Assembly (NCBI RefSeq): GCF_018294505.1
Contig: NC_057814.1
Span: 34,268,768-34,332,767 of the forward strand
Direction: 5' to 3'
DNA from: Triticum aestivum
Lineage: Eukaryota; Streptophyta; Magnoliopsida; Poales; Poaceae
Length of the DNA: 64,000 nucleotides
A model generated the notes under the pieces. The model saw only the letters and a program-made list of their open reading frames with translations, was not told the DNA's origin and did not search any database. The first letter of the stretch is position 1; each line of letters starts with the position of its first letter. Positions 52,494 through 64,000 of the stretch are shown piece by piece. The translations under genes and the position numbers were made by a program.

Positions 52494-53475
52494 CCAGAAG
52501 TGCACGACCGCACTCCAGATGCTTGCATATGACACGGCCACTGATTCATGGGAAGAGTACCTATGGATGTCTGAGAGCACACGCGGAGATGTCATTGTCA
52601 GGTTTGCAACTGTCGTAGTCGAGGTGTTCGGACCTCGGTACCTGAGAGAGCCAACTATGGCAGACACCAGGAGGCTCTTGGTAATCTCAGAAGCAAGAGG
52701 GTGGCCAGGTTTGCTTGGGTCTCTTGACTGCATGTATTAGAAATAGAAGAACTATCCGAAGGCTTTACAATGACAATATCAGGGAAATGTTAAGAAGCCC
52801 ACCATAATTCTTGAAGCAGTTGCATCACAAGATCTTTGGATTTGGCACGCTTTGTTTGGCATGCCCGGCTCTCACAATGACATCAAGTGATGCAGCGATC
52901 ATCATTGTTTGCGAGGCTGACTGAAGGAGAAGTTCCTCCTTGCCACTATACTGTCAATGGACATGAGTACAACATTGGCTACTATTTGGTTGACGGTATC
53001 TATCCTTTGTGGGCTACCTTTGTCAGCACCATCTCTAACCCAGTTGACCAGGAAAAGGCTCAGTTTGCCCAAAGAAAAGAAGCAGCTAGAAAGGATGTCA
53101 AGGGCATTTGGAGTTCTGCTGGCCCGTTTTGCAGTTGTTCGTGGACCTGCTAAACACTGGGATCCGGAGACCTTGTGGGAGGTGATGACATGCTATATGA
53201 TCATGCACAACATGATCATCGAGGATGAGGGTGATGATGCTGCCGCAGCTCTAGAATTTGAGAATATGGACGATCCTATCGAACCTCCAGACCAGAATCT
53301 GGCCACATTTGAAGAGTTTATTCAAATGCATCAACAAATTCGGCATCGACCAATTCATGAGCAGCTGAAGGAGGATCTGATTGAGCATCGGTGGGCGGTT
53401 AAAGGGGAAAACAATGTTGGGATGCAATATTTGAACTTTTTAAAATTTAAACTACTACTGCATGCGGCTATTTGA
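52494..53475 (+). pseudogene. Harbinger transposase of element B, core and C-terminus
   Basis: Reads RNQKCTTALQMLAY, EVFGPRYLREPT, GWPGLLGSLDCM (first catalytic Asp region), ILEAVASQDLWIWHALFGMPGSHND (second) and GHEYNIGYYLVDGIYPLWATF, then IMHNMIIEDEG and the tail TFEEFIQMHQQIRHRP. This is the plant transposon protein / DDE-4 family. Stops at 52738, 52744, 52768 and 52888 and a frameshift near 53095 kill it. Confidence 0.88.
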
Positions 53476-53651
53476 ACGTCTGTACACTATGTATGCGTCT
53501 ATTTGATAGTGCAGACTTCAAAAAAAATAAGGAAGGCCGGATGTATGTGGCTATGGGTGGATGGCGGCCTCCCGAATCCGTGTCCGTAGACTGATCCCAT
53601 GTCCGCGAGCGGATGCGGGGGGGAATTTATGGGTTGCCGTTGAAGATGCGC
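52494..53651 (+). mobile_element. PIF/Harbinger element B, 5' end lost
   Basis: The right end, inverted, is GCGCATCTTCAACGGCAACCC, homologous to the 3' end of element A. TTA (53652-53654) follows; the same TTA in copy 1 of the segmental duplication (50139) is the empty site. The left terminus and transposase N-terminus are missing, replaced by duplication sequence. Confidence 0.8.
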
Positions 53652-54165
53652 TTATTCTCTATAGTGTCGTGATTTTTGAATAGATCAAAAATTTCTCTTG
53701 CAAAAAAACTCTAATTATTTACCGCTATTATGGAATTTTAAATAATTGTACCACATAATGAACCCAATGATGAAATTTCTAGTTGTGCCCCAGTTTACAG
53801 TCTATAATTACTATTTCTATCCTTCCTAATCAATCAACCATAGGTCCAAAGGACACACCCAACACAAGTAACATGGCCTACCAAAATTAAGGCAACCAAA
53901 CATATAGTTAATCTGATCGGCCACACAACATTCATGCATGTCCGTACATCACAGTACCATAGCCAGCTCGATCGGTCATGCCACGCAAGATGCAGAGCAC
54001 ACAATGCACGACCGGGGTATGACCCTCACTCCCATCGTAGGCTCTAGTATAAGGCACACGGGCAGGGCCCACCTGCAGCCTGTGCCACCAGACCCTACAA
54101 TGCCAAGTGTTTCCCCCGCTAGAACGGGCAGAGGGCCTCATGTATCAAGGATCTCTTGTCTCACG
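53652..54165. repeat. Segmental duplication, copy 2 (uninterrupted)
   Basis: About 510 bp matching 50139-50404 plus 52189-52455 at close to 90 percent by eye. It starts exactly at the target-site TTA of Harbinger B. Confidence 0.9.
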
Positions 54166-54518
54166 ATTCTAATTCTATATTATAAGTATGGAATAAAACA
54201 TCTTTTACGCCGCAAAAAAATCTAATTTTTTTGATTTCATTTCGACTTGTTCGTCTTCAAAGTTCTTTTTTTGGGTTGGGAGTGGTTGGTTGTTTCATCC
54301 GGCCGGGTGCGTGTGCACCAAGGAGCCATTTTGGCCTAGTAAAGTTATCCGCCTTTTCTTGCGAACTAGAAGTATCCACCTTACAGATATGAAAAATGGT
54401 CAATTGATGTTGCGCGCCAGACCTGCACACAAAAAAACGAACCATTTGTGTACTTGTGTTTTCTCTTTGGTCGGGGTGTCAATGGTTTCCCCCTCCTGCA
54501 TGACCGATTTACTTTGAT
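54166..54518. other. Intergenic sequence before the LINE
   Basis: No supported gene. ATTTACTTTGAT at 54507-54518 is the left target duplication of the LINE. Confidence 0.5.
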
Positions 54519-55053
54519 TTTTTTTTAGCAAAAGAGGGTTTCCCCTCCAATTTCTATTAAAGAAACCACCGCGAAAACCAACATATTCGAGTATGCCATG
54601 CAAGCTACAATAACGCCAGTAGAAAGAAGACATCTAAGGATTGAACACGGATTAGAACCGGGAGGAAACTACTAAAGAAAACTAGCGGGAGCCAAGAGAG
54701 TCTAAGCTATTACATTTTCCAAAAGCAGCATCAACACTTTTCATACAATGATCCCAAAAGAACGTCTTCACTCCTGTAGTCGCAGCACTCTGAAGCGCCA
54801 TCCCTGAGCCGCCTTGTAGATTTCACTTACTACTTGCTCGATGAGCCTTGCCCCCCAGCATCAGTGTTTTTTCCTCTGGGTCCTTTTTCTGCAAAATAGC
54901 CGAGTCAGAGATCCATCCACACATCGTTTTCACTATACCCATTGGGTCAGTTATCTTTTTTCTATCAAAAACAATGTCATTCCTGCATTTCCAAATAGCC
55001 CAGAGTAAGGCAGATGTACCAACTAGGATCAGTCTCTTGTTGTTAGTTTGAAA

Positions 55054-58000
55054 TTAACTAAGCCAACGTCCCAAACAATCATTTAAATACCTGGGGATTT
55101 GTCTTAAATCAAAAGCACACCCCACCAAATTCCAGATCAATCTAGCAACTGGGCAGGAAAAGAACAGGTGGTCAGTCATTTCATTTTTGCCACACAACAC
55201 ACAATGCTTATCACCCTTCCACCCCCTTCTCAGTAAATTGTCTCTAGTAAGAATGCTTTTTCTAGCAAGCAACCATAAGAAAAACTTAATTTTTGCAGGG
55301 ACTTTTGTTTTCCACAAGAATTTTTTTGGGAACCCCACGTCAGTTTTAATGAGATGTAGATATAAGGATTTAACAGAAAATTTTCTATCAGCAGAGAGCA
55401 TCCACATGGGTTTATCTCTTCCTCCATACATCAGTACTTCCTCACATCTTCCTTTCAGACTATTCCATAGTTGCTCGGTGTCCCCAAACAAGGACATTCT
55501 GAAGGTAAAAAGATCCCACCCTTTGTCAATGGCATCTCTGACAGAGATCCCATGGTCATTACTGATGGAGAACAGTGAGGGATAAGCTTCCTTTAATGAC
55601 TTGTCTCCAACCCACCAATCTTCCCAAAACCTGGTGTTTTTTCCATCACCAAGTTTTTTCTTCACATGAGGATAAAAATGTTTTTTGTTTTTAATGATAT
55701 TAGACCAGAACTGGGAATCTCCATTTCTATGTTCTACCCCAGAGAGACATTTATTTTTAACATATTTTTCTCTAATAGTGTTCTGCCAAAAACCTTCTTC
55801 ATTTTCCAATTTCCACAGCCACTTGGCCAGGAGAGCAATGTTAAACATTTCCAGTTTAGCAATCCCCAGCCCCCCTTGCTGTTTTGGGAGGCAACAGGTT
55901 TTCTAGTTGACCAAGTGATATTTTTTCTTGTCTTCCTCGGCTTGCCATACCATCCTAGCTCTATAAAAATCCATCTTCTTCTTAACTCCAACAGGGAGGA
56001 GATAGAAGGACATCATATAGATAGGAATGTTTGAAAGACAGGATTGGACTAATGTGACTCTACCAGCAATATTGAGTAACCTCCCTTGCCAACAGGCACA
56101 TCTTTTCTCAATTTTTTCGGTCACATTCTTCCATATATTGTTTCCAATTCTCTTGTTAGAGACAGGTATGCCAAGGTATTTCAGAGGAGTTTCCCCCAGA
56201 AGGCATGTGAAAATTTTCTGATATAAATCTTTTTTATCCCTAGCACCCCCAAACAAGTAGATCTCACTTTTATGACCAGACATTTGTTCAAAAGCAGTTG
56301 AGATAAATTTGAGATTCCTAGCAGAATTTTCATCATCTTGAATCAGGAATATGGTATCATCAGCATATTGCAGCATGTTTACCCCATTTTCATGGTAGTC
56401 AGTGAGTACCCCTTTTATAAACCCCTCAGTTCTAGCTTTATCCAGTATGATAGCTAGAGCATGAACTGCTAAATCAAATAGCAAAGGGGACAGAGCATCT
56501 CCTTGTCTAAGGCCCTTGAAAGTTTTGAAAAAAGGGCCTATATTATCATTAACTTTCACCCGCACCCGACCCCCTCTCATAGTGTGCATAATCCAGTCAC
56601 ACCATTTGGCAAGGAAGTTTTTAAGCTTCAACATCTTGTGAACAAATAGTCATTTAATTTTGTCATATGCTTTTTCAAAGTCAACTTTGAACAGCATAGC
56701 ACTCTGTTTTTGTGTGTGAATAGAATCCAGTGCTTCATGTGAAACTACCACTCCCTCCATGATGTATCTACCTTTCACAAGGGCAGTTTGGATAGGAGAA
56801 ATAATGGGGTTCACCACTTTACTCAGTCTATTCATTAAGACTTTAGTGATGATTTTGAAGCTCACATTCAATATGCATATAGGTCTGAATTTTTGAATTT
56901 GTCTAGCTTCTTTGGTTTTAGGCACCAAAGTAATTATCCCATAATTGAGTCTAGATAGATCAACCTTCCCACTATGGAAGTCATCCAAGATGGATTTTAG
57001 ATCTGTCTTCAGCATTTCCCAGAAATGTTGGTAAAAATCAATAGCAAATCCATCAGGTCCTGGACTTTTATTCTTCTCCATAGCAAATACTACCCTTTTG
57101 ATTTCCTGCATACTAAAAGGTTTAACCAGATCTTCCTGTTCCTGAGAGGAAATTCCCTCAGGATTTTGTATGTCAAGATTAAAAATTGAATTGTCATCGT
57201 GGCCAAACAATTTTTTATAGTAACCAGTGACATGTTCCATAAGATTTTTATCCCCTTCAATAATCTCCCCCTCATGTTCCAGATTTATGATTATGTTTTT
57301 TCTCCTTCTCCCATTCACCTTGGCATGGTAGTATCTAGTGTTTGAGTCCCCTTCTCTGATTTCTTTGTCTTTATATCTTTGCAGCCATTTAACTTCCTCT
57401 AATTTAAGAAGATCTCTTAATTCTCTCCTCAATTATTTTTGCAGCTCTCTATCATAGGCACAAAGGCCTCTGTTTTCAGCATTTTTATCAATCTCATCTA
57501 ATTTTCCTAACAACTCTTTTTTCCTTTTCTTATATTTCTTAACCTTTTTTGCGAGACATCCAAGCTGGATCCTTTGCATTTGATCCCTCAATTTTTTTCA
57601 ACAAAATCATTAAATCCTTCCATAAGCATCCATGCATTTTCAAATCTGAAAATGGGCTGGTTATTTTTATGTTCTCAAGTATCCAGCAAAAGGGGGTGTG
57701 ATTTGAAATCTCCTTTTCCATGGCATTCACCATGGCTAAGGGGTATTTATCCTCCCAGTCTGGGCAAATACATATTCTGTCCAACCTTTCATAGGTAGGA
57801 TGAGGGAGATTATTGGCCCAGGTGTTTTTCTCCCATTCATTGGAATATCTCTAAGCCATGCATGTTCAATGATGGCATTGAAGACAAAATTAAAATGGTC
57901 AACTCCTACTAGAATCCCCCCAGATTTGCCCCTAGGGGCAATCCATTCCCAGAGAAAATTTCTTCCTACGGAAAGGTTGTGTAATTCATTTTTTTGAGAA

Positions 58001-58123
58001 GTCACTCTTGATGGTCTCTTGTAGTCCCACAAAATCAAGTTGTTTCTCCTGAATGGTATCCCTGATAAAAAAAATCTTAATGTCTTGCCCTATCCCTCTG
58101 ACATTCCAAAAGAGTCCTCTCAT
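55054..58123 (-). pseudogene. LINE ORF2: endonuclease, reverse transcriptase, zf-RVT
   Basis: Start Met at 58123 (MRGLFWNVRGIGQD). The AP-endonuclease part (FVGLQETIKS, WEWIAPRGKSGGILVGV) is cut short: code jumps from GGILVGVD to FNAIIEHAWLRDI, losing roughly 100-150 residues with the active-site centre. Reverse transcriptase follows from 57432: KNKSPGPDGFAIDFYQ, FRPICILNVSFKIITKVL, KGLRQGDALSPLLF and the catalytic YADD near 56370. A TGA at 56650-56652 and a shift near 55905 interrupt it. 55848-55054 ends with the zinc-binding region of plant LINEs (HCVLCGKNEMTDHLFFSCP). Confidence 0.9.
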
Positions 58124-61100
58124 TTTTTGTTTCTTTTTCTTTTTTGTTTTTCACCCCCCCCCCCCCAATTGAGATGATTTTTTCCAGCACTATTAGCTGT
58201 TATACCACCTCTCATTTTTCTGTTACTAGAAAAGATTTTCTTTAAGTTATCATAGTAGTCCAACTCCAACTCAGCATTAGAGTGATCACCTTTAGAACAT
58301 AGATCTTCCAATTCTACATCTCCAATGTCAATAAGACTTGAAGAGCTTTCCTCCTTATTTTTTTTCCTTATCAATCAAACTTTGGAGATAAATATCTCTT
58401 CTAGCCTGTTCCATATTGGCAATCAAGTCTAGATTTTGATTAACCATACCAATAGAACACACTAAATCAATTCCTACTTTGCTGGCCATATCAAATAAAG
58501 AAATTTTATCACCAGATAAGTCAGTAACCTTACCATCATTGTGTTTTTCAGCTGCCCTCTCCTTAGCTAGATCTTCAATTCTTGCATCCTTTTTGTCCAG
58601 GTTTCTATTACTTCTTCTAGTAGGTCCATCTTTATCTTTGTCTCTGTCTCCCTCCTCTTTCTTTTGTATGCCAATTTAGAGCCCAGGGATTCAATTGAGT
58701 CTTGACTTGCTGTGTAATCCACTGGCTCTGCATAAGCATCATCCAGTGTGGGGTCCTGAGGGATTTCTGTATCAAATTCATTTTTCTCCCCTAATTCCTC
58801 TCCAGATAGCTCTTTCTCCTCCCAAGTATCAATTTTTTCCATGCATCTATTGATAAGCTCCTGTTGACCTTGAATCATTTCCATCAGCTTTTTCTTCTCC
58901 ACTTCCCATGTAGCAATCTTCTTTTCCTCCACTGCCCTCTAGGCCTCATGTCTACATCTGCTTTCCTCTACTTCTTGGAATTTCAACAGCACTTTGTCTA
59001 ATTCAGCTTCAGCTTTCTTTCTTAATCCCACCTCCATCATATATTATTTTTGCATGTTCAGAATTTCATCATTCTTCTGCTTCATTTCCTCAAATTGCTT
59101 AAGCCCCACACTGCCCAAAGAGATGTTTTCTTTACTCCCCTCAGCTTCCATATCTCCTATCTTGATCTTTTTTCTCACATCTTCATCCTCTGTATTATGT
59201 CCTGTCTCCATAGTCTCATATTTTATTTTCTCCTCATACCATCCTTGTTCTACTACATCTTCCAGCTCCATAGTCACTCTATAGATCATCAGCTCTTTAT
59301 CAGTCACTTCAGTGTGTTTTGGGATTCATGGTCTCTGACTCCCACCATAGCTCTTACTTTCTCTTGTAGAATGGTGCTCATGTCAATTTCTAGGACAGGT
59401 CCAACAGTAGCAGCCACCTCACACATTCCAAAGAAGTGTCTGAAGCATTCAGGAACTTTTCCAAATTTTACCCACACTGTGTGCAATTTCCCTATAGCTT
59501 GAGTGTCATAAGTCCAACTGTCCACATTAATAATAGCTTTTGTCCCCAACAAGTTAAAATTCCCAAATTTGTGGAGTTCTATCAGCCTGCTTTTGTTTGG
59601 AAACCTCATCAAATATGCTCTATCTCCATGTTTTTTGCATCTCCACTGCCAGTTCCAACTAAACATGTAGTTGAAGCCTTCTAAGAATTGGGTTTCATTT
59701 ATCTCTCTTGAGGCAATGTTGGCAATTGCCATGGGGTTGGCCTGCTCACTACTTATCCACCTCCTTTGTGTTCTGAATCAACAAAAACCCCAGCCCCCTA
59801 GCAGCATATCCTACAAATTTTTGGGGTTGGCTTGATCTGCTTTAGCCATGCACAATCTTCGGTGATGTGAGCGTTCTTTCCACATATGATGCAGTGAGGC
59901 AACTTATAGTCTCTTGTCAGGTGTCAGGTATCTTTGCATTTGTTGCACAGAATTCTGAAGTATTGCCACCCTTGCTCTGTTCAAATCTCTCTCTCTGCCC
60001 AGGTCTGACAGTCTGCCCCCATCCAATCTGCCCTTGTCTGTTTCCAAAACCTGTTTCAGTCTCTCTTCTTCTCATATTGTCTTTTTCTTCCACATAGTCC
60101 GCTCTTCTCTTATCCAATTCACTCGTTTTGACATTTCCATGAGGAGGGGCACCCCCCCCCCTCCAGATGAACTCTCCACCCCTTGTTGAGCCATCTGAGC
60201 CAACAGTGCTCCAAACCACTATTGTTGTTTCATCAAATCAAAAGAAGGGGTGAGAGTCGTAGCAACATCTTTACCTTTGAGATCTTGAATCCCCTGCTCT
60301 CCTTCAGCTCTTGCAGCGGGGGTCTCCTTGTTCCCCATGGAGATTTTCATCTCCTCCTTTGTTCCTCCATCCACATACATCTGATGATTAGAACTTTCTG
60401 CTCCATCTCTGAACCCAGATCTCCCCCCATTTCTGTCATTGTATTGGTAATTCTCTCGGAAATCTGTCTGTTTCCTCTTCCTTTTTCCTATACTGGAAAT
60501 TGCCTCTCCCTCCCCTGTTGAATCTTCCCACCCCCCCACGAAACCCTCCAACACCTCTGTTCATCATCTCAGTATCTTCTCTTGCGTTATTTGGTGGCGG
60601 CGGAGGGGAGGGAAACCCTAGCTCCCCGAAGGGGTCGCACTCTCTCTCAAAAGCAGAGGAGAGGCTCGCTGTTTATACACCCCGAAAGCATGGGAAAGCG
60701 TATTTTTAGAATCCGTCTCCTCTTTTTGTCTAAATTCCCTTCTCTAGTTATATTTTTTACCTTCATATCCCAATCGGGGGAGAATAACTTTATCTCTTTT
60801 GCATTCTGATCAACACCAAAAACTAAGCAGTTTTTTAATTCCATTTGATCTAGATATGTAACCACATTAGACCAGAAATCTGGAATTTGGGCATAATTAT
60901 CTCTATTCATCTTTTTAACAATGTTCTCACTCTTACTTATCTAGCCATGAGAGACCTTGCAGCTGACACCTCCATGGAGGACAGCGCCATCATCAGCCAC
61001 ACAATCCTTGATAGGTTTTCTGCGGGGCGAATTCCGCCTCAGTTTTTTAGTTTTCTCCCCAATCGGGTCATCCCCCACCTCACAAATAGCAAGGTAATAG

Positions 61101-61760
61101 CTGCTATGATATTTCGTACCTTGAGAATCCGGTGAGGTCCCAGCCTCCTCGTCGGAATCTTCTCCGGCCAGCAACCAGAAGCGGCTGCCCACTTGAGAGG
61201 ACCCTATTCCTCGAGGGAGGCCAGGCGGAGCAGGCGTGGGGAGCGCCGTGGGAACCTTGGGGAATGCCTGGGTAGCTCGGACACCGCCCACTTCTTCTTC
61301 TTCTTCAGCTTGGTCCTCTCTGTCCCCTTGCTCCGATTAGCCGCGGCCGACTCCTCCACACTGACTTCCACATCTGAAGGGATCTCCACCGGCCTCGTAT
61401 TTGAGCCAACTGCGGGGACGGACAGCGCCATCACCGCACCCATCACCACCTCTTCTGGGCCCGCAGGAGTCGAGCGCCTGGATCTGAACTCCCTCCACTT
61501 TCTCGCCTGCTTGGGGTCGTCGGAGGCCGCCTCTCCATAGCCCATAGCATCATCCACAGTGGTCCAACCGCCCCGCCATCAGGGGACAGCCGGGCTTCTT
61601 CTTCCTCCGTAAACATCCGGAAGCCACTCGCCGCCGCCGCCTTCAGATCTCCCCTCTCTGGGAACCAGGAGAGGATCTCTCTCAGCCTCTCCATCTTCTC
61701 TCCGTCTCCAGCTGTGATCGCCATCATCTCCGTCTCGAGCGATCTCTTCCAACACGCCAT
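58124..61760 (-). pseudogene. LINE ORF1, broken into many pieces
   Basis: Reading 5' to 3' on the minus strand: an N-terminal start MACWKRSLETEMM (61760) and Arg/Ser-rich blocks to 61204; 60554-60219 and 60219-59917 (charged); zinc-knuckle remains near 59960-59830 (CIICGKNAHITEDC intact, an upstream one damaged); a DUF4283-like block (59700-59304, with LMRFPNKSRLIELHKFG and KLHTVWVKFGKVPECF); then long Glu/Lys coiled-coil segments (59307-58380). ORF1 proteins bind the LINE RNA. The knuckles come before the DUF4283-like block here, which is unusual if the reading is right. Confidence 0.65.
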
Positions 61761-62221
61761 TGAACCCTAAAGCCGAAGGTGCGGCCGCGGAGATGGGAGG
61801 GGAATTTTTGTCCTCGGCTTCTGTGGGAGTGGCGGATGCTGTTATCGCCCCGCGCGTCGCATTTAATGCTCGGCCGCCATGGCGGTCCACCTTTGCCTCT
61901 TCCTCGAACCCCCCGCCATTCCTGTCCTCGCACTGTTTCCAGCCCACCAGCGCCAGATGGCAAGGGAACGAGATTTCCTTACCTTCCTCGACTTCCTCCC
62001 CAGGCCGCACCGCTCGCGCGTCGACGCATCCGCCGCGATCATTGAGCAGCAGCAGGCGTCGGGTGCGAGCTTGCCAAACCACGGTCCCTCGCCGGAAGGT
62101 CAGCAGCTCCGGCGTGTGCAGGTCGGAGACGAGGTGCGCCGCCCACCGCCTGTCGCCATGGGAGTCGCCCATCTCTATGTAGGGGAACGGATAGACGAGC
62201 GAGACACAAGACCGCCGGCTC
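61761..62221 (-). other. LINE 5' leader
   Basis: GC-rich. An open frame begins MSRRSCVSLVYPF at 62223 and overlaps the ORF1 start, but it is probably leader sequence that may act as an internal promoter. Confidence 0.4.
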
Positions 62222-62240
62222 ATTTACTCTGATTAATAAC

Positions 62241-62508
62241 CAACCTGTGGTTGGTTGGTTAGAGGGACTGTGGTATCCCCAGCCCGCCAAGGTTCAAATC
62301 CTGGTGCTCGCATTTATTTCTGGATTTTCGGCGATGCGCGTTCAGTGGGAGACGTTTCTGTCGACGACGAGGTGCCTACGGCGACTTCGTAAGTTTCAAG
62401 ATGATATGCCGGCTCAGTCTTTTGGAGGTGCTCATAGGGGTAGAGTGTGCGTTCATAGAGGTGAGTGTATATGAATGCTTGTGTCTGTACTGATGTTAAA
62501 AAAAAAAA
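62241..62508 (+). mobile_element. Au-type SINE
   Basis: tRNA-derived head with A box TGGTTAGAGGG (62256-62266) and B box GGTTCAAATCC (62291-62301), both internal Pol III promoter parts. The body (GGCGATGCGCGTTCAGTGGG, GATATGCCGGCTCAGTCT, GGTGCTCATAGGGGTAG) agrees with the Au SINE family of Triticeae and other plants. It ends TGTTA followed by 11 A. Confidence 0.9.
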
Positions 62509-63137
62509 GACAAAACATTTTTCCAGAAAAGAAAGCCGCACGCCACGGCCACGCTTTTTACCAAGCGAAGTTATGGCAGTTCTCAGACAGTGTTGGATCG
62601 ACCAAACTGTGCTTAGAATGTACAGTAGTAGTACTACGGGTATCTGTCCTAGCGTGTCCTTGTGTGCTGTTGCGCTGAGCCGGACCTTGTTCACTCGATT
62701 AGATCCATCTAAGGAACCACGATCAATTCAAAGCCCCAGCCAGTTAAGCCAAGCCAAGCCAAGCCAACCCACCCCGCCGCGGTCGTTGTGATTCTGATCG
62801 GCCACGCAACATTCATGCACGCTCGTACCTCCTACGCCTGCCTACCTGCCTTAGCTAGGTCCATCCATCGATCACGCCGTCGGTCTCACCTCACCTTGAG
62901 CGTGCCACAGACCACAGTGCCTGCCATGCACCGATGCACGGACGCTTGGGGGCAGGGCCGTCACGGCCGCCGCATGACCCCGACTCCCCGTCGTCCAAAC
63001 CCACCCGCCCCTAAACCCCGACCCGGGCCCACAAGGAAGGCCACACCGCGGGCCACGGAGTCCCCCGCCCGCACCGCAATCCACGAACCAATCCGAAATC
63101 ACTAATTAAGGAGTACTCGTTGCAAAGAACACTCCAT
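62509..63137. other. Intergenic; includes a third trace of the segmental duplication
   Basis: 62789-62880 (TTCTGATCGGCCAC, CAACATTCATGCA, CTCGTAC) resembles 52196-52250 and 53910-53965. AGCCAAGCC repeats lie at 62748-62766. No gene. Confidence 0.45.
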
Positions 63138-64000
63138 CTTCCCAGGTCACGACAAGTGACCCACATGCAGCGCGCCACTCGTCGCAACCTGGGAGTTTTC
63201 CCTTTTTTCGTAGATTCGTTTAATCAAAACGTTTTATCTCTTAAACCGTGCGTCCAAATCTCAAACCGTTTTCACCATTGGATTCCTCGCATCGAGATCT
63301 TCAAAACTAGATCCCATGTTGATAGGTTTTTGACGAACTTTTTTTTACAAAAAAACCGGACGAAGAAACCAAACCGGGAGCACGGTTTTTCCCTTTCCGA
63401 AAGAGGCACGCTCGTGCCTCTCGTGGAAGCAAAACCGTGACTCTCGTGGAAAGAAAAAAAACAGAAAACGTGTTTTTTTCCTTTCCGAAAGAGGCACGCC
63501 CGTGACTCTCGTGAAAGCACAACCGTGACTCTCGCAAAAGAAAAAAAAACAGAAAACGCGTATTTTTTTTCCCTTTCCGAGAGGCACGGCCGTGACTCTC
63601 GCAAAAGCACAACCGTGCCTCGCGCGGAAGCAAAACCGTGACTCTCGCGAAAGAAAAAAAAAGAACACGCGTTTTGTTTTTCCCTTTCCGAGAGGCACGG
63701 CCGTGACTCTCACGAAAGCACAACCGTGCCTCTCGCGGAAGCAAAACCGTGCTCTCGCGAAAAAGAAAACAAAAAACGCGTTTTTTTTTCGTTTCCGAAA
63801 GGCACGGCCGTGCCTCTCGCGAAAAAAAGTGACTTTTCATGAAAAAAAACTAAACGCGTTGTTTCGCGCAAAATTTTTTTGTTTGGTCGAAACGCTAAGG
63901 AAGACCGGGAAAAAACCAAAACGTCGAAAAAAACCCAGGAAAAAAACCGTTTAAAAAGCCGAAAACGCGTGCGGAAAAATAATTAAAAAAAAAATCTGGA
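63138..64000. mobile_element. Mutator-like element, left part (runs off the window)
   Basis: Begins with a palindrome, TCCCAGGTCACGACAAGTG facing CACTCGTCGCAACCTGGGA (63139-63195), and continues with CCGTGCGTCCAAATCTC and GATCTTCAAAACTAGATCCC text typical of wheat MULEs from memory. The other end and target duplication are outside the window. Confidence 0.45.
63388..63835. repeat. ~100-bp degenerate tandem array
   Basis: Four to five units of CCCTTTCCGA(AA)GAGGCACG, GTGACTCTCG, CAAAACCGTG and a run of A with CGCG. Units start near 63388, 63471, 63561, 63672 and 63785. The long minus-strand frames it produces are compositional. Confidence 0.85.

Larger units (their letters stand above)
54519..62221 (-). 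mobile_element. L1-type LINE, 7.7 kb, decayed but near full length
   Basis: On the minus strand the 3' end is a poly(A) tail (T run 54518-54526). ATTTACT(T/C)TGAT flanks both ends (54507-54518; 62222-62233), an 11-of-12 match, so the insertion is probably full length. Order: 5' leader, ORF1 with zinc knuckles, ORF2 with endonuclease, reverse transcriptase and a zinc-binding C-terminus. All frames carry lesions. Confidence 0.88.

Noticed and set aside
62241..62508. tRNA gene
   Set aside because: A and B boxes belong to a SINE head; no cloverleaf acceptor stem, and the body and A tail match the Au family.
63272..63840. Long minus-strand frames with recurring Arg/Glu/Ser-His-Gly text
   Set aside because: Produced by the ~100-bp tandem array in several frames at once.

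Overview
The window is a stretch of plant intergenic DNA, almost certainly from a Triticeae grass (wheat, Aegilops, barley relatives). The evidence is the content: a SINE of the Au type, an Athila-clade Ty3/gypsy element that uses a tRNA-Asp type primer site, an L1-type LINE, PIF/Harbinger elements with TAA/TTA target duplications, Mutator-like elements, and three CACTA elements with the CACTAGTAGAAAA terminus and subterminal palindromes built on TTTAGTCCCGGTT. I see no convincing host gene. Almost every base that can be assigned belongs to a transposon, and most transposon genes are broken.

Layout. Bases 1-153 are old host sequence that has a second copy near 43.2 kb. They are interrupted by a short gag-only LINE-like retroposon (154-18780, 14-bp target duplication). 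That is interrupted by CACTA-1 (2239-18753, duplication AAA), whose TNP2 gene is interrupted by an Athila retrotransposon (9478-17179) that has lost its 3' LTR. Host sequence resumes at 18795. CACTA-2 (19531-30397, duplication ATG) is the best preserved element, with a nearly full TNP2 transposase and a second gene (TNPA-like plus a broken Ulp1-like protease). It is followed by a fold-back MITE, two Harbinger elements (31775-33454, 33777-35007) and CACTA-3 (35035-40622, duplication CAA), which has no TNP2 but carries a B3-domain-like gene. Bases 40623-47504 are gene-poor old sequence. From 47.5 to 54.2 kb lie a deleted Harbinger element, a Mutator-like element, a second Harbinger relic and a 0.5-kb segmental duplication that supplies empty sites for two of the insertions. 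A 7.7-kb LINE (54519-62221, minus strand), an Au-type SINE and part of another Mutator-like element close the window.

How the parts work together. Each CACTA element has three clusters of the same palindromes: one at each end and one in the middle, over the promoter of the second gene. In other CACTA systems such repeats bind TNPA, so the second gene may control itself. The most interesting finding is a small module present once in CACTA-1, once in CACTA-2 and twice in CACTA-3. It has an AGTCCCACCTCG box (one base from the plant snRNA upstream element), exactly 24 bp, then TTTATAA, then a hairpin-forming sequence and a run of six or seven T. This is the layout of plant RNA polymerase III (U6-type) promoters and terminators, so these elements appear to carry small hairpin-RNA genes. 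In three of the four cases the RNA gene is divergent from the second gene. I know of no description of it. Several other long perfect hairpins in the same elements suggest further small-RNA loci.
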